Assembly: GCA_016206145.1 (NCBI GenBank)
Contig: JACQSA010000020.1
Location: forward strand, 1 to 40,301
Reading direction: 5' to 3'
Source: Candidatus Uhrbacteria bacterium
GTDB taxonomy: Bacteria > Patescibacteriota > Patescibacteriia > JACQRZ01
Length of the DNA: 40,301 nt
Of the stretch, positions 29,444-38,596 are shown one piece after another. How positions within the stretch are numbered: position 1 is the stretch's first letter; the number at the start of each line of letters is the position of its first letter. The position numbers were made by a program, and so were the translations under genes. Under the pieces are notes generated by a model. It made no database searches, had not been told where the DNA came from, and saw nothing but the letters and a program-made list of their open reading frames with translations.

Positions 29444-31267
29444 CTATTCCACTGTTACGCTCTTTGCCAAATTCCGCGGCCGATCGACATCACGCCCAAG
29501 CGCTACTGCCATATGATAGGCAAAAAGTTGCAACGGCAGAGTATTGAGAAGTGGCTCGAGAAGCTCCATGGTGGGGGGGGCAAAAATTATATCCTCGGAA
29601 AAGTCACGCGCATCCTCATCGCCTTCGGTTGCGAGCAGAATAATCTTGCCTCCTCGCGCGCGGACTTCTTCGATATTGCTTCGCATTTTTTCGTACAAAG
29701 AATTCTTAGTCATGATGGCAAAGACCGGAAATGCAGGATCCAAAAGTGCGTTCACGCCATGCTTCATTTCTCCGGCAGGATATCCTTCACTATGGATATA
29801 AGAAATCTCTTTGAGTTTCAGAGAGCCTTCCAATGCGACAGGATAATTTACGCCTCTGCCCAAAAAAAGGAAATCTCGATACTCCTTATGCTTTTCAGCC
29901 AGCGTTTTGATATGCTCGCTTTGTTCTAACATCTTTTTCATTTTTTCTGGAATCTCATAAAGAGCATGGATCATGCGTTGTCCGGCTGCCACATTCATTT
30001 TTTTCATACGAGAAAACTCCAGAGCAGCAAGGAGGAGTACTGCGATCATGTTTGTGTATGCTTTGGTGGAAGCAACTGCAAGCTCCGGGCCTGCATGAAT
30101 GTATGTCCCGCCCTCTGTTTCGCGAGCAATCGTGGATCCCACTACATTTACTATGCCGCGTACAATCGCACCTTTTCGTTTTGCCTCGCGCACCGCAGCG
30201 AGCGTGTCTGCAGTTTCACCGGATTGAGAAATCACAAAAACCAACGTATGCTCATCGAGTACACAATCGCGATAGCGAAATTCAGATGCCACATCAACTT
30301 CGCAGGGTATTTCCATGAGGCGTTCAAATATGTATTTCCCGATCATGCCCGTATGATATGCGGTGCCACAGGCAACGAACACAATGCGATTTACGTTACG
30401 GATCTCTTCAGGAGTGAGATTTAATCCACCAAGATACGCAGTGCCTTCATCTTCGATAATACGACCCCGAAGCGCATCTTTATACACCGTGGGTTGATCA
30501 AAAATTTCTTTGAGCATAAAATGCGGATATCCTTGCTTTTGAGCTTGCTCATCATCCCAATCAATATGTTGGATGTCTTTATGGATGCGAGTTTCACGAA
30601 GCGTATATATGTTGATCCCTTCTCGTGTAAGTTCTGCAATCTCTCCATCATCAAGAAACGTAACATCTTTTGTGTGGGTAAGAAGCGGCGTGGGGTCAGA
30701 TGCGACATAGTATTCTCCATCCGCCATGCCGATTACAAGCGGACTTCCCATACGTGCGCAGATCAGAGTATCGGGATGATCTCTGTGCATAACAACCAGA
30801 CCATAGGTGCCATGTACGTGTTGCAACGCCTGCGCAACACTGTGACGTAGGTTGCCATCGTAATGGGACTCGATGAGATGCGCGAGAATTTCCGAATCAG
30901 TCTGCGAAACAAATGTATGTTTTTCTGAGAATTCTTTGCGAAGCTCACGATAATTTTCAATAATGCCGTTATGGACAAGAATGATATCTTCGCCACAGCC
31001 CCGATGAGGATGAGCATTGAACTCTGTAACTCCCCCATGAGTCGCCCATCGAGTATGCGCAATACCCATGGTGCCTTCGATCGTGTGCCCGCCAATTTTA
31101 TCTATCAAATTATCAATACGCCCCACAGCTCGCTCTATACTAATGCCATGCTGTCCCAAAACAGCAATGCCTGCGCTGTCGTATCCTCGATATTCAAGAC
31201 GGCGCAACCCTTGCAAAAGAAGAGGGGTCGCTTGTTTTATTCCGATATATCCGATAATTCCACACAT
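29444..31267 (-). CDS. glmS: glutamine-fructose-6-phosphate aminotransferase (isomerizing)
   Basis: 607 aa; MCGIIGYIG, HTRWATHGG, two SIS domains (VISQSGETADTLAA), C-terminal NLAKSVTVE. Confidence 0.97.
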   Translation of the reverse strand: MCGIIGYIGIKQATPLLLQGLRRLEYRGYDSAGIAVLGQHGISIERAVGRIDNLIDKIGGHTIEGTMGIAHTRWATHGGVTEFNAHPHRGCGEDIILVHNGIIENYRELRKEFSEKHTFVSQTDSEILAHLIESHYDGNLRHSVAQALQHVHGTYGLVVMHRDHPDTLICARMGSPLVIGMADGEYYVASDPTPLLTHTKDVTFLDDGEIAELTREGINIYTLRETRIHKDIQHIDWDDEQAQKQGYPHFMLKEIFDQPTVYKDALRGRIIEDEGTAYLGGLNLTPEEIRNVNRIVFVACGTAYHTGMIGKYIFERLMEIPCEVDVASEFRYRDCVLDEHTLVFVISQSGETADTLAAVREAKRKGAIVRGIVNVVGSTIARETEGGTYIHAGPELAVASTKAYTNMIAVLLLAALEFSRMKKMNVAAGQRMIHALYEIPEKMKKMLEQSEHIKTLAEKHKEYRDFLFLGRGVNYPVALEGSLKLKEISYIHSEGYPAGEMKHGVNALLDPAFPVFAIMTKNSLYEKMRSNIEEVRARGGKIILLATEGDEDARDFSEDIIFAPPTMELLEPLLNTLPLQLFAYHMAVALGRDVDRPRNLAKSVTVE

Positions 31268-31280
31268 AGATAAAGAAGGT

Positions 31281-32054
31281 CTAATGATCTAGGGAGTGGC
31301 CAAGAGCCTTCCAAAGATGATCAAAAATAATTAATTCGGTACGATAGATCGCATCATCTTGCACAACAAATGCATGCAGTTCATCATCTTGTGAGTTTTG
31401 GCTGATCGTTACTACTGTTCCTGCATAGAGAATGCGGTACGTCGGAGTGCCATGGTCTGTGGGAAGCCAGCGCCGTTCGGAAAGATCTTGGTATTCACCG
31501 CCGGCACCGACCGCAATGACATTGACTGATATTCCCCGACGAATGCGTTCTTGGGTAAAAGAAGGAAAACTATGATACAAGCTATCGCGAATTTCAACCG
31601 ATGAGTACACCCGATATAATTTTTTTTCTTGCGCACCGACAATATCAAGGACATCTTCAAGGATCAAACGAATCCCTTGACGCCCTTCATACGAACGCAC
31701 TGATGTTTTTGCGACACCGTCGCTGCGAAGCGCATTGAGCTTAGGAAGTTGCGCTTGAAGCTCTTGATAGTTTGCTTGCATCGCAGAAAGGGAGTCTTGA
31801 AAAAGAGTTACGATTTTTTCAGGACTTTCCGCAACAAAGTATTGTCGCTTCTGTTTATGATAATAGCTCACTAACCCACGATCAATGAGTGAACGAAGAA
31901 TGGTATGGGTGGTCCCTCGATTAATGTCAGCTACCCCTGCGATCTTTCGTACAGGGGAGGGGCCGGAGGTAAGTAATGCAAGGTATACACGGGCATCTTT
32001 GTCATCAAGTCCGCAACGAATAAGTAAGTTTTGAAATTCAAGTGTAGAAATCAT
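31281..32054 (-). CDS. TrmB-family transcriptional regulator
   Basis: N-terminal wHTH (GLDDKDARVYLALLTSGPSPVRKIAGVADINRGTTHTILRSLIDRGLVSYY) plus C-terminal effector-like domain. Confidence 0.85.
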   Translation of the reverse strand: MISTLEFQNLLIRCGLDDKDARVYLALLTSGPSPVRKIAGVADINRGTTHTILRSLIDRGLVSYYHKQKRQYFVAESPEKIVTLFQDSLSAMQANYQELQAQLPKLNALRSDGVAKTSVRSYEGRQGIRLILEDVLDIVGAQEKKLYRVYSSVEIRDSLYHSFPSFTQERIRRGISVNVIAVGAGGEYQDLSERRWLPTDHGTPTYRILYAGTVVTISQNSQDDELHAFVVQDDAIYRTELIIFDHLWKALGHSLDH

Positions 32055-32071
32055 AATAAAACTGTCATCAA

Positions 32072-32100
32072 ATACTATCGTGAGCCTCCTAAGCTGTCAA
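32072..32100 (-). promoter_or_regulatory. sigma70-like promoter TTGACA-N17-TAGTAT upstream of the trmB-glmS operon
   Basis: Minus strand -35 32100-32095, spacer 17 nt, -10 32077-32072, about 18 nt upstream of the trmB-like start. Confidence 0.6.
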
Positions 32101-32256
32101 GAGAGTTTTGACTAATATCTGTTGAAAGATTGAATTGAAAGTAAAAAATGGTGTCCAAAAATTGTTGCAATTACTATAAAAAAATAGAGTAGGGTGGGTA
32201 GTTGCATAAACTAATAAATAAATGTAAACTACGTTCATAAATCATAAAAATATTTT

Positions 32257-32580
32257 ATGACTGGGAAACAAGAACGTGGGGGGATAAAACCTCTTTCAAA
32301 CGAAGAGTTAATAAAAATAATCGACCAAATAGCTGAAATGGAAGGCAAACTCGCCCTTTCGAAAGAAGAACAAGGCAAGCTCGATACGCTAAAAACTACG
32401 CTATCCGATCAAGAAATGATGCTTTCGACAGATAAGGTGAAACACCTACATGATGAGGCGAGTAAAGTAGCTATTTCCCCGGATTCAAAAAAAATTTTTG
32501 ATGAGACTACAAAGTTTATGAAACAACGAGGCGTGGAGGACCTTACCGATAAACCGTACAAAGAAAAGAGTGGAGAGTAG
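32257..32580 (+). CDS. hypothetical charged small protein
   Basis: 107 aa ORF, isolated on plus strand between two minus-strand blocks. Confidence 0.5.
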   Translation: MTGKQERGGIKPLSNEELIKIIDQIAEMEGKLALSKEEQGKLDTLKTTLSDQEMMLSTDKVKHLHDEASKVAISPDSKKIFDETTKFMKQRGVEDLTDKPYKEKSGE

Positions 32581-32589
32581 TTTGTGAGT

Positions 32590-33666
32590 TTAGACAACCG
32601 TCACCTCTTTACACAAATACACATCTTGCACTGCTTGCACAATTTTTATTCCTTCTTCGCGGGGTTTTTGAAACGCCTTACGACCTAAGATGAGGCCGCT
32701 ACCACCTGCGCGTTTATTGATTACGGCTGTTTTGACCGCGTCTTTAAGATCGTCATTACCGCTTTCTCCCCCGGAATTGATCAAACCAATTCTTCCCATA
32801 TAACAATTTGCGACTTGATACCGCGCCAGATCAATGGGATGGTCGGAAGATAACTCGGTATACATACGCTCGTCATATTTCCCATACTTCTTTTCGCCCG
32901 CATTCAACGCCTTATACCCACCGTTGTTAGTCGACAATTTTTGCTTGATCAAATCCGCTTCAATTGTTACGCCCAAATGATTCGCTTGGCTCGAAAGGTC
33001 AGATGCAGAATGGTAATCAACGCCGTTTGCTTTAAAACCATTATTGCGAAGATAACACCAGAGTACGGTAAAGAGACCAAGACGGTGAGCTTCCGCAAAT
33101 GCTTTACTCGCTTCCTGCAACTGCCGTTTTGATTCTGACGATCCGAAATAAATCGTTGCGCCAACGCCTCGCGCTCCCATATCGTACGCTTGCTGAGCAG
33201 AAGCAAACATAGTCTGATCGTAGTCATTGGGATAGCGTAAAAAATCATTGTGATTCAGTTTTACAATGAAGGGAATTTTATCAGCATACTTTTTTGCCAT
33301 AATTCCTAACACTCCAAGCGTAGACGCAACAGCATTGCATCCTGCTTCATGGGCAAATGAAATAATATATTCCGGATCAAAATAGTCTGGATTTTTCGCA
33401 AAGCTTGCACCTGCGGAATGTTCGATTCCCTGATCTACGGGAAAAATGGAAAGATACCCTGTACCTCCGAGTCTTCCGTGTGCGTATACCCTTTTTAGAC
33501 TCTCCTGCACTTTAGCGGATCTATCTGATTGCGAAAAAATATTCTCAACATGTTTTGCGCTTGGTACAGTAAGTCGCTCTTTTGCAATTTTTGGACTGCT
33601 AAATCCCAATAATGATTCAGCATCTTTGCCTAACATTTCTTGAATCTCTGTGTATGAAGAGGACAT
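32590..33666 (-). CDS. class I fructose-bisphosphate aldolase
   Basis: 358 aa; [51 protein letters not shown]. Confidence 0.9.
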   Translation of the reverse strand: MSSSYTEIQEMLGKDAESLLGFSSPKIAKERLTVPSAKHVENIFSQSDRSAKVQESLKRVYAHGRLGGTGYLSIFPVDQGIEHSAGASFAKNPDYFDPEYIISFAHEAGCNAVASTLGVLGIMAKKYADKIPFIVKLNHNDFLRYPNDYDQTMFASAQQAYDMGARGVGATIYFGSSESKRQLQEASKAFAEAHRLGLFTVLWCYLRNNGFKANGVDYHSASDLSSQANHLGVTIEADLIKQKLSTNNGGYKALNAGEKKYGKYDERMYTELSSDHPIDLARYQVANCYMGRIGLINSGGESGNDDLKDAVKTAVINKRAGGSGLILGRKAFQKPREEGIKIVQAVQDVYLCKEVTVV

Positions 33667-33677
33667 AGATAAAAAAA

Positions 33678-34637
33678 TTAATGGATTGTTGAATGAGAAT
33701 CGAAACGATGATACGTCTCCAAAAACCGAATGGTTTTTGTTTTTACTCGCATCACTACTGAATGGGTAATGCAGTACTTATCCGTGTATCGTACACCTTG
33801 TAAAAGAGGCCCGTCAATGACACCTGTCGCCGTAAATGTCAGATCTTCCCCTTTGGCCAAATCATCAAGTAATAATTTTCCGTCAATGTCTGTAATGCCC
33901 ATGTTTGCGAGTGTTTGTTTTTGTTTATCATTTTTTGGAGCTAATCGAACTTGAAAACCGCCCCCAAGACATTTGATTGCAGCGGCGGCCAACACCGCTT
34001 CTGCGCTTGCCCCGACACCCATGAGCATATCAATGCCGGAATCAGGAAGAGATGGCGCAATCGCTGCAGCAACATCGCCGTCAGAGATAAGCCGAACCCG
34101 GGCATCAACAGCTCGAATGTCTTTGATGAGTTGTTCATGACGCGGACGATCTAGCACCACTATCATCATATCACGCACGGGCTTTTTCAACCGAGCGGCA
34201 ACACGAGTAATGTTATCGGCAACTGTTGCATCAAGATCAATTACATCTTTCCCTGCCGGACCGCATGCGATTTTGTTCATATACATGTCTGGTGCATGAA
34301 ACAACGATCCCTTAATGCCGGTAGCAATGACTGATATCGCATTGGGTCTGCCATTTGCCACGCTGTCCGTGCATTCGAGCGGATCAACGGCAATGTCAAT
34401 CTCTGGACCATTTCCAGTGCCGACGACTTCATTGATATAAAGTTCCGGCGCTTCGTCTTTTGCGCCCTCCCCGATCACAACGACTCCACGAAAATCAATG
34501 TAGTTAAATCTGTCGCGCATCTCATCCACCGCAGCGCCATCAGCTGCTTTGCCGTCTCCTCGACCAATAAAACCCGCAGCCGCAATTGCCGCGGCTTCGG
34601 TAACACGAACAAATTCGAGAGCTAAGTTTCTATCCAT
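33678..34637 (-). CDS. glpX: class II fructose-1,6-bisphosphatase
   Basis: 319 aa; [65 protein letters not shown]. Confidence 0.94.
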   Translation of the reverse strand: MDRNLALEFVRVTEAAAIAAAGFIGRGDGKAADGAAVDEMRDRFNYIDFRGVVVIGEGAKDEAPELYINEVVGTGNGPEIDIAVDPLECTDSVANGRPNAISVIATGIKGSLFHAPDMYMNKIACGPAGKDVIDLDATVADNITRVAARLKKPVRDMMIVVLDRPRHEQLIKDIRAVDARVRLISDGDVAAAIAPSLPDSGIDMLMGVGASAEAVLAAAAIKCLGGGFQVRLAPKNDKQKQTLANMGITDIDGKLLLDDLAKGEDLTFTATGVIDGPLLQGVRYTDKYCITHSVVMRVKTKTIRFLETYHRFDSHSTIH

Positions 34638-34665
34638 AACTGGTATTTAAAAATGATATTTTCTT

Positions 34666-34741
34666 TGGTGGACCGTACCGGGATCGAACCGGTCGCCTTC
34701 GCCATGCCATGGCGACGCTCTACCAAATGAGCTAACGGCCC
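34666..34741 (-). tRNA. tRNA-Ala(GGC), CCA encoded
   Basis: Minus strand GGGCCGT...TCGCC-ATGGCAT-GGCGA...CCGGTTCGATCCCGG...ACGGTCCACCA. Confidence 0.95.
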
Positions 34742-34865
34742 AGAATCTATAAAAAATCATCGAACTCACTCCTTATATTGTCTCAATGAGTAATTTTGTC
34801 AATTGCTCCAATTCATGTACAAAACAATTCATCTCTATATTGCCTTGAAGGTGAAGTGTTTTTTT

Positions 34866-35138
34866 CTAAAGGTATTTATAGATGTCGTGTGTGCCAATAG
34901 AAATGAAAAGAATGTCACCATTCTTCTGACGTTCAAATATAATCCGATAATTCCCTGATATTGAGAGTGAATATATGCCTTCCAATTTGCCACGCAGAGC
35001 ATGGAGACGCAAAGATGGATGAAGGGGATTATTCCGAAAAATTCTCTCCTTTACAATAGCAAGTCTGATAATTTCAGTTGGCAACGTTTTTAATTCTTTT
35101 ATAAATTTCGACGAATAGAAAATCGTCGTAACAATCAT
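34866..35138 (-). CDS. RelE/YafQ-type toxin
   Basis: Start reassigned to internal ATG at 35138 (MIVTTIFYSSKFIKELKTLP); LRLHALRGKLEGIYSLSISGNYRIIFE...ISIGTHDIYKYL. Confidence 0.82.
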   Translation of the reverse strand: MIVTTIFYSSKFIKELKTLPTEIIRLAIVKERIFRNNPLHPSLRLHALRGKLEGIYSLSISGNYRIIFERQKNGDILFISIGTHDIYKYL

Positions 35139-35142
35139 ATCT

Positions 35143-35370
35143 TTATAGAAGATCGGCGAGTGATCGTGCTTTAATCGCTTTGCCTGCCCTATATTCCTTC
35201 CGAGACTCACGCACTGTTTTGATAAGCTCTTTTTCAGAAATAGTATCTTGGTCCGCACGAAGTAAATACTTCACATAAGCACTCATGGAATCAAACCCTT
35301 GTTGCTTTGTTTTTGTTTTAATAAATTGTGCCTCTTGGGGTGAAAGCGAAAGTGTTACAACCTGTCGCAT
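35143..35370 (-). CDS. ribbon-helix-helix antitoxin
   Basis: 75 aa; VVTLSLSPQEAQFIKTKTKQQGFDSMSAYVKYLLRAD; 4 nt before toxin start. Confidence 0.8.
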   Translation of the reverse strand: MRQVVTLSLSPQEAQFIKTKTKQQGFDSMSAYVKYLLRADQDTISEKELIKTVRESRKEYRAGKAIKARSLADLL

Positions 35371-35459
35371 AGGCGTATGAACAATGATTATAGAGATAAT
35401 GTATTACAGATGTATTCCAGTTGTCAAACGAAACAAAACATCTATTACCGTCTTACATG

Positions 35460-35701
35460 TCATTTCTTTTTCTGCCAATATTTTTCCCATTCACTAAATT
35501 CCGTGAGGGTTTCAAGTTTTTTACCCTATCTGTTAGGAACTTACCGTTGAGATAATCTACTTCATGCTGAAAAACTCTGGCGTGAAAACCTGATAGTTTG
35601 AATTGTATAGTCTTACCATAACGGTCTAAGCCAGTTACTGTGCAGGAATTTGCTCGTGGCACAAGAGCTCTGATGTTTGCTGATAGATCACCTTCCCATT
35701 T
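35460..35701 (-). pseudogene. def: 3' remnant of peptide deformylase
   Basis: KWEGDLSANIRALVPRANSCTVTGLDRYGK...ARVFQHEVDYLNGKFLTDRV; EGCLS to EGDLS, HExDH to HEVDY; frameshift at an A6 run followed by LETLTEFSEWEKYWQKKK* in another frame. Confidence 0.85.
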
Positions 35702-35778
35702 TGGTGGGCATTGCAGGATTCGAACCTGCGACCTTTCGGATGTAAACCGAACGCTCTAACCAACTGAGCTAAATGCCC
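35702..35778 (-). tRNA. tRNA-Val(UAC), CCA encoded
   Basis: Minus strand GGGCATT...TTCGG-TTTACAT-CCGAA...GCAGGTTCGAATCCTGC...AATGCCCACCA. Confidence 0.95.
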
Positions 35779-36612
35779 TTATGAAAGATACTGATTTATC
35801 TCGTCTCGCAGCTTCAATGTCTCGCGTCGCGCAGCATCGGAAAAATCTTTTTTCTTTGATGCAAAAATAATACCACGAGATGAGTTGATGATCATGCCTT
35901 GTCCCTTGCTATTTTTTCCCGCTTGTACTGTTTTTTGTACATCGCCACCTTGGGCTCCAATACCAGGAATCAGGATGGGTATATCGCCTACGATCGTTCG
36001 AACTTCTTCCAACTCTTTAGGATACGTTGCGCCCACGACAACCGCACAATTTCCATTGACATTCCATGTTTCTTTCACTTGCCGCGCTACCTTTATATAA
36101 AGAGGTTTTCCGTCTACAAGTAAATCCTGAAATTCGCCAGCGCCATTGTTTGATGTGCGGCACAGAATAATACAACCTTTATCTTTCTGGTCAAGGAATG
36201 GTTTTAGTGCTTCGCCGCCCAAATACGGATGAAGAGTAATGGCGTCGTAACCGAATACATCAAATGCTGCCTTCGCGTAGGCATCGTTTGTCGATCCGAT
36301 ATCTGCTCGTTTTGCATCCAAAATAAGCGGGATAGCAGAATACTTCTCGCGGACATATTGCGCTGTTTTGATGAGTGCGAAAATCCCTTCTGCGCCACAT
36401 GCTTCATAATACGCAATCTGTATTTTGTATGCACACACTGCATCTGCGGTCGCATCAATGAGAGCTGTATTAAATAAAAACAACGCCTCTTGGACACTAC
36501 CACTTTTCAAATGTTCGGGAATTTTCCCATAATCGCTATCAAGCCCTACGCACACAGCCGTGCTCTGTGCCCATCGATCTTGAAGAAGTGAAATGAAATT
36601 CCGCGTATTCAT
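35779..36612 (-). CDS. pyrF: orotidine-5'-phosphate decarboxylase
   Basis: CVGLDSDYGKIPEHL, LILDAKRADIGSTNDAYA, LIPGIGAQGGD; start set at internal ATG 36612 because the ORF start lies inside tRNA-Leu. Confidence 0.92.
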   Translation of the reverse strand: MNTRNFISLLQDRWAQSTAVCVGLDSDYGKIPEHLKSGSVQEALFLFNTALIDATADAVCAYKIQIAYYEACGAEGIFALIKTAQYVREKYSAIPLILDAKRADIGSTNDAYAKAAFDVFGYDAITLHPYLGGEALKPFLDQKDKGCIILCRTSNNGAGEFQDLLVDGKPLYIKVARQVKETWNVNGNCAVVVGATYPKELEEVRTIVGDIPILIPGIGAQGGDVQKTVQAGKNSKGQGMIINSSRGIIFASKKKDFSDAARRETLKLRDEINQYLS

Positions 36613-36621
36613 ATCGAATTG

Positions 36622-36708
36622 TGGTGCCCAGGAGAGGACTCGAACCTCCACACCCTGGCGGGCAACAGCCCCTCAAGCTGCCGTGTATACCAGTTTCACC
36701 ACCTGGGC
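36622..36708 (-). tRNA. tRNA-Leu(GAG), CCA encoded
   Basis: Minus strand GCCCAGG...GCAGC-TTGAGGG-GCTGT, long variable arm, GGAGGTTCGAGTCCTCTCCTGGGCACCA. Confidence 0.95.
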
Positions 36709-36713
36709 ATAGT

Positions 36714-36929
36714 TTACAAAACGGGTTGAAGAAACCCTTCCACCTGAACTGCAAAATCCTTCGTTTTTAAAAAAACGTTTTTTCGGGCAGACAAAATCTC
36801 AACTCCGGCAACATGATTGTCTGCATCGTAATCAATAGCAATATCATCAGTAAGACGCTTTGTCGTCACTGTTGTATCTCGAAACTCTACATAAAGCACA
36901 TCACTCGTTGGGTCATATTTAATTTTCAT
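36714..36929 (-). CDS. DUF2283-like small protein
   Basis: 71 aa; MKIKYDPTSDVLYVEFRD...DIAIDYDADNHVAGVEILSARK. Confidence 0.82.
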   Translation of the reverse strand: MKIKYDPTSDVLYVEFRDTTVTTKRLTDDIAIDYDADNHVAGVEILSARKNVFLKTKDFAVQVEGFLQPVL

Positions 36930-36946
36930 ACCGTAACTTTTATTTA

Positions 36947-37201
36947 TTAAATATAAAAAACGTACACTGTGATAACGATGATTGACTCATTCTCCTCAAC
37001 AAATACTGGATTAACCTGCTTCGTACTGTAATATTTTTTATTCCACTCCCTCTCGAAAGAAAAATCACCGCATGCCTCGTATCTTCCACCACGAACACCA
37101 TGCCACGATTGCTCTCGAATAACATTATGGATATCCTCTTCTGTTGTTCCCCGCTTACGCGCCTGCTCTTTTACATGAGAACCCAAAATGATTACTTTCA
37201 T
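36947..37201 (-). CDS. DUF4258-like small protein
   Basis: 84 aa; HVKEQARKRGTTEEDIHNVI...WNKKYYSTKQVNPVFVEENESIIVITVYVFY. Confidence 0.75.
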   Translation of the reverse strand: MKVIILGSHVKEQARKRGTTEEDIHNVIREQSWHGVRGGRYEACGDFSFEREWNKKYYSTKQVNPVFVEENESIIVITVYVFYI

Positions 37202-37260
37202 TTCTTTATCCTATAAAAAACTCTCACTTTCGTCAAGAACAAAAGCGCATTCATATCAAA

Positions 37261-37288
37261 AAAACCCCCACATTACGCGAGAGGTTTT
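37261..37288 (-). terminator. hairpin plus T tract overlapping the rplS 3' end
   Basis: Minus strand GAAAAACCTC-TCGCGTAATGT-GGGGGTTTTTTT. Confidence 0.6.
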
Positions 37289-37611
37289 TCTTTGAGTTTC
37301 TTTTTGAACTTCCTTGTATACGCAAGCTTTGCTCTGCGCACGATTGCTTGTTTCACTTTTTCAACTTTTGTAACAGACGGCAGATAAATCGGAAAAATCT
37401 TTTCAACCCCCACGCCCGAAGAAATTTTTCTCACCGTTACCGTTGCGCTTGGGCTTAAACCGCCTTTCCGTTGCAACACGAAACCTTCAAACACCTGAAT
37501 GCGTTCTTTCTCCTCGCCCTTTGGGTTCATCTCTCTAATTTTTTGATGTACTCGAATCGTCATTCCGGGAACAACGCCTTCAAATGCATCTTTGGTAGCT
37601 GATTGTGCCAT
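37273..37611 (-). CDS. rplS: 50S ribosomal protein L19
   Basis: 112 aa; [50 protein letters not shown]. Confidence 0.94.
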   Translation of the reverse strand: MAQSATKDAFEGVVPGMTIRVHQKIREMNPKGEEKERIQVFEGFVLQRKGGLSPSATVTVRKISSGVGVEKIFPIYLPSVTKVEKVKQAIVRRAKLAYTRKFKKKLKEKPLA

Positions 37612-37681
37612 ATCTAAAACCTTATTGAATGGTTATGCGTAGCAAAGTATGAAGAATACTAATATAAAATACCCGTCCCTG

Positions 37682-38596
37682 TCAATGGCTTAATGGCATC
37701 TTTTTGATCACCTCCAAAAAGCCTTTATCCGGCTCACATTCATACTCATGATACACGCCCAAATGATCGTGGAATCCCAAGAGAGTGGCGTGTAGCATCA
37801 ATCGGACTCCTTCAATTTTATTTTTTACGTTCTTGGCGATATAAATGAGGTCACCGACAATCGGATATCCAAACGCAAAAAAATGAACACGGATCTGATG
37901 AGTGCGCCCGGTGTGAGGCTCCACACGAATTAATGCATACCGCCCAAACTGCTTCTCCACCCAATACTGGGTCAATGATGAACGCCCTCCCTTTGCATGC
38001 GCGACAATCCGCGGCGAATGACGAGAACGGGAAAGCGCAAAAGATATTTCTCCGCTCAATTTTGCCGGAATGCCATATGTTAAAACAAGATACTGTTTCT
38101 TTACTCTCCTCAATTTAAATTGCCGCTTCAATGCATCAAACATAATTTGGGTTTTTGCCACCACCATCACGCCTGATGCGTCTTTATCCAGCCGATGCAC
38201 AATACCCGGCCGCACAGGATCGTCTCCAACCTTTGCAATCTGCGGCGTATGCGCGGTCAAAAAATCAACAAGTGTAGGCCCTTGGACATCACGTGCGCCG
38301 TGGACCACAAGTCCGGACGGTTTATCAAGCACAATATAATGCCCGTTTTCAAAAAGTATTTTCGGTGGCGGGACGGGAAAAACAGGATCTGGTTTTTTCT
38401 TTTCCTCTTCTTCGACGACCAATGTGTCGCCCTCTTTGACACGATGATTTTTTACTGCCGTTTTGCCGTTCACAAAGACGCGGTCACGGGCAAATAACGT
38501 ATTTTGAATCTGAGATCGAGAAAGATCTTTGATGTACGCGTTGAGTACGTGATCGAGCCGCATGCCTGTCTCTTCGTTTGAGACAATGATCTTCAT
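37682..38596 (-). CDS. RluD-family 23S rRNA pseudouridine synthase
   Basis: N-terminal S4 domain; VHRLDKDASGVMVVAKT; RVEPHTGRTHQIRVHFFAFGYPIVGD. Confidence 0.94.
   Translation of the reverse strand: MKIIVSNEETGMRLDHVLNAYIKDLSRSQIQNTLFARDRVFVNGKTAVKNHRVKEGDTLVVEEEEKKKPDPVFPVPPPKILFENGHYIVLDKPSGLVVHGARDVQGPTLVDFLTAHTPQIAKVGDDPVRPGIVHRLDKDASGVMVVAKTQIMFDALKRQFKLRRVKKQYLVLTYGIPAKLSGEISFALSRSRHSPRIVAHAKGGRSSLTQYWVEKQFGRYALIRVEPHTGRTHQIRVHFFAFGYPIVGDLIYIAKNVKNKIEGVRLMLHATLLGFHDHLGVYHEYECEPDKGFLEVIKKMPLSH

Noticed and set aside
29117-29929. 270 aa plus-strand ORF antisense to the beta-helix gene and glmS
   Set aside because: Overlaps two well-supported genes on the opposite strand; composition is Cys/His/Phe-rich antisense noise with no recognisable domain.
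36613-36651. pyrF start inside tRNA-Leu
   Set aside because: The first 13 residues mostly translate the tRNA 3' part; internal ATG 36612 is used instead.
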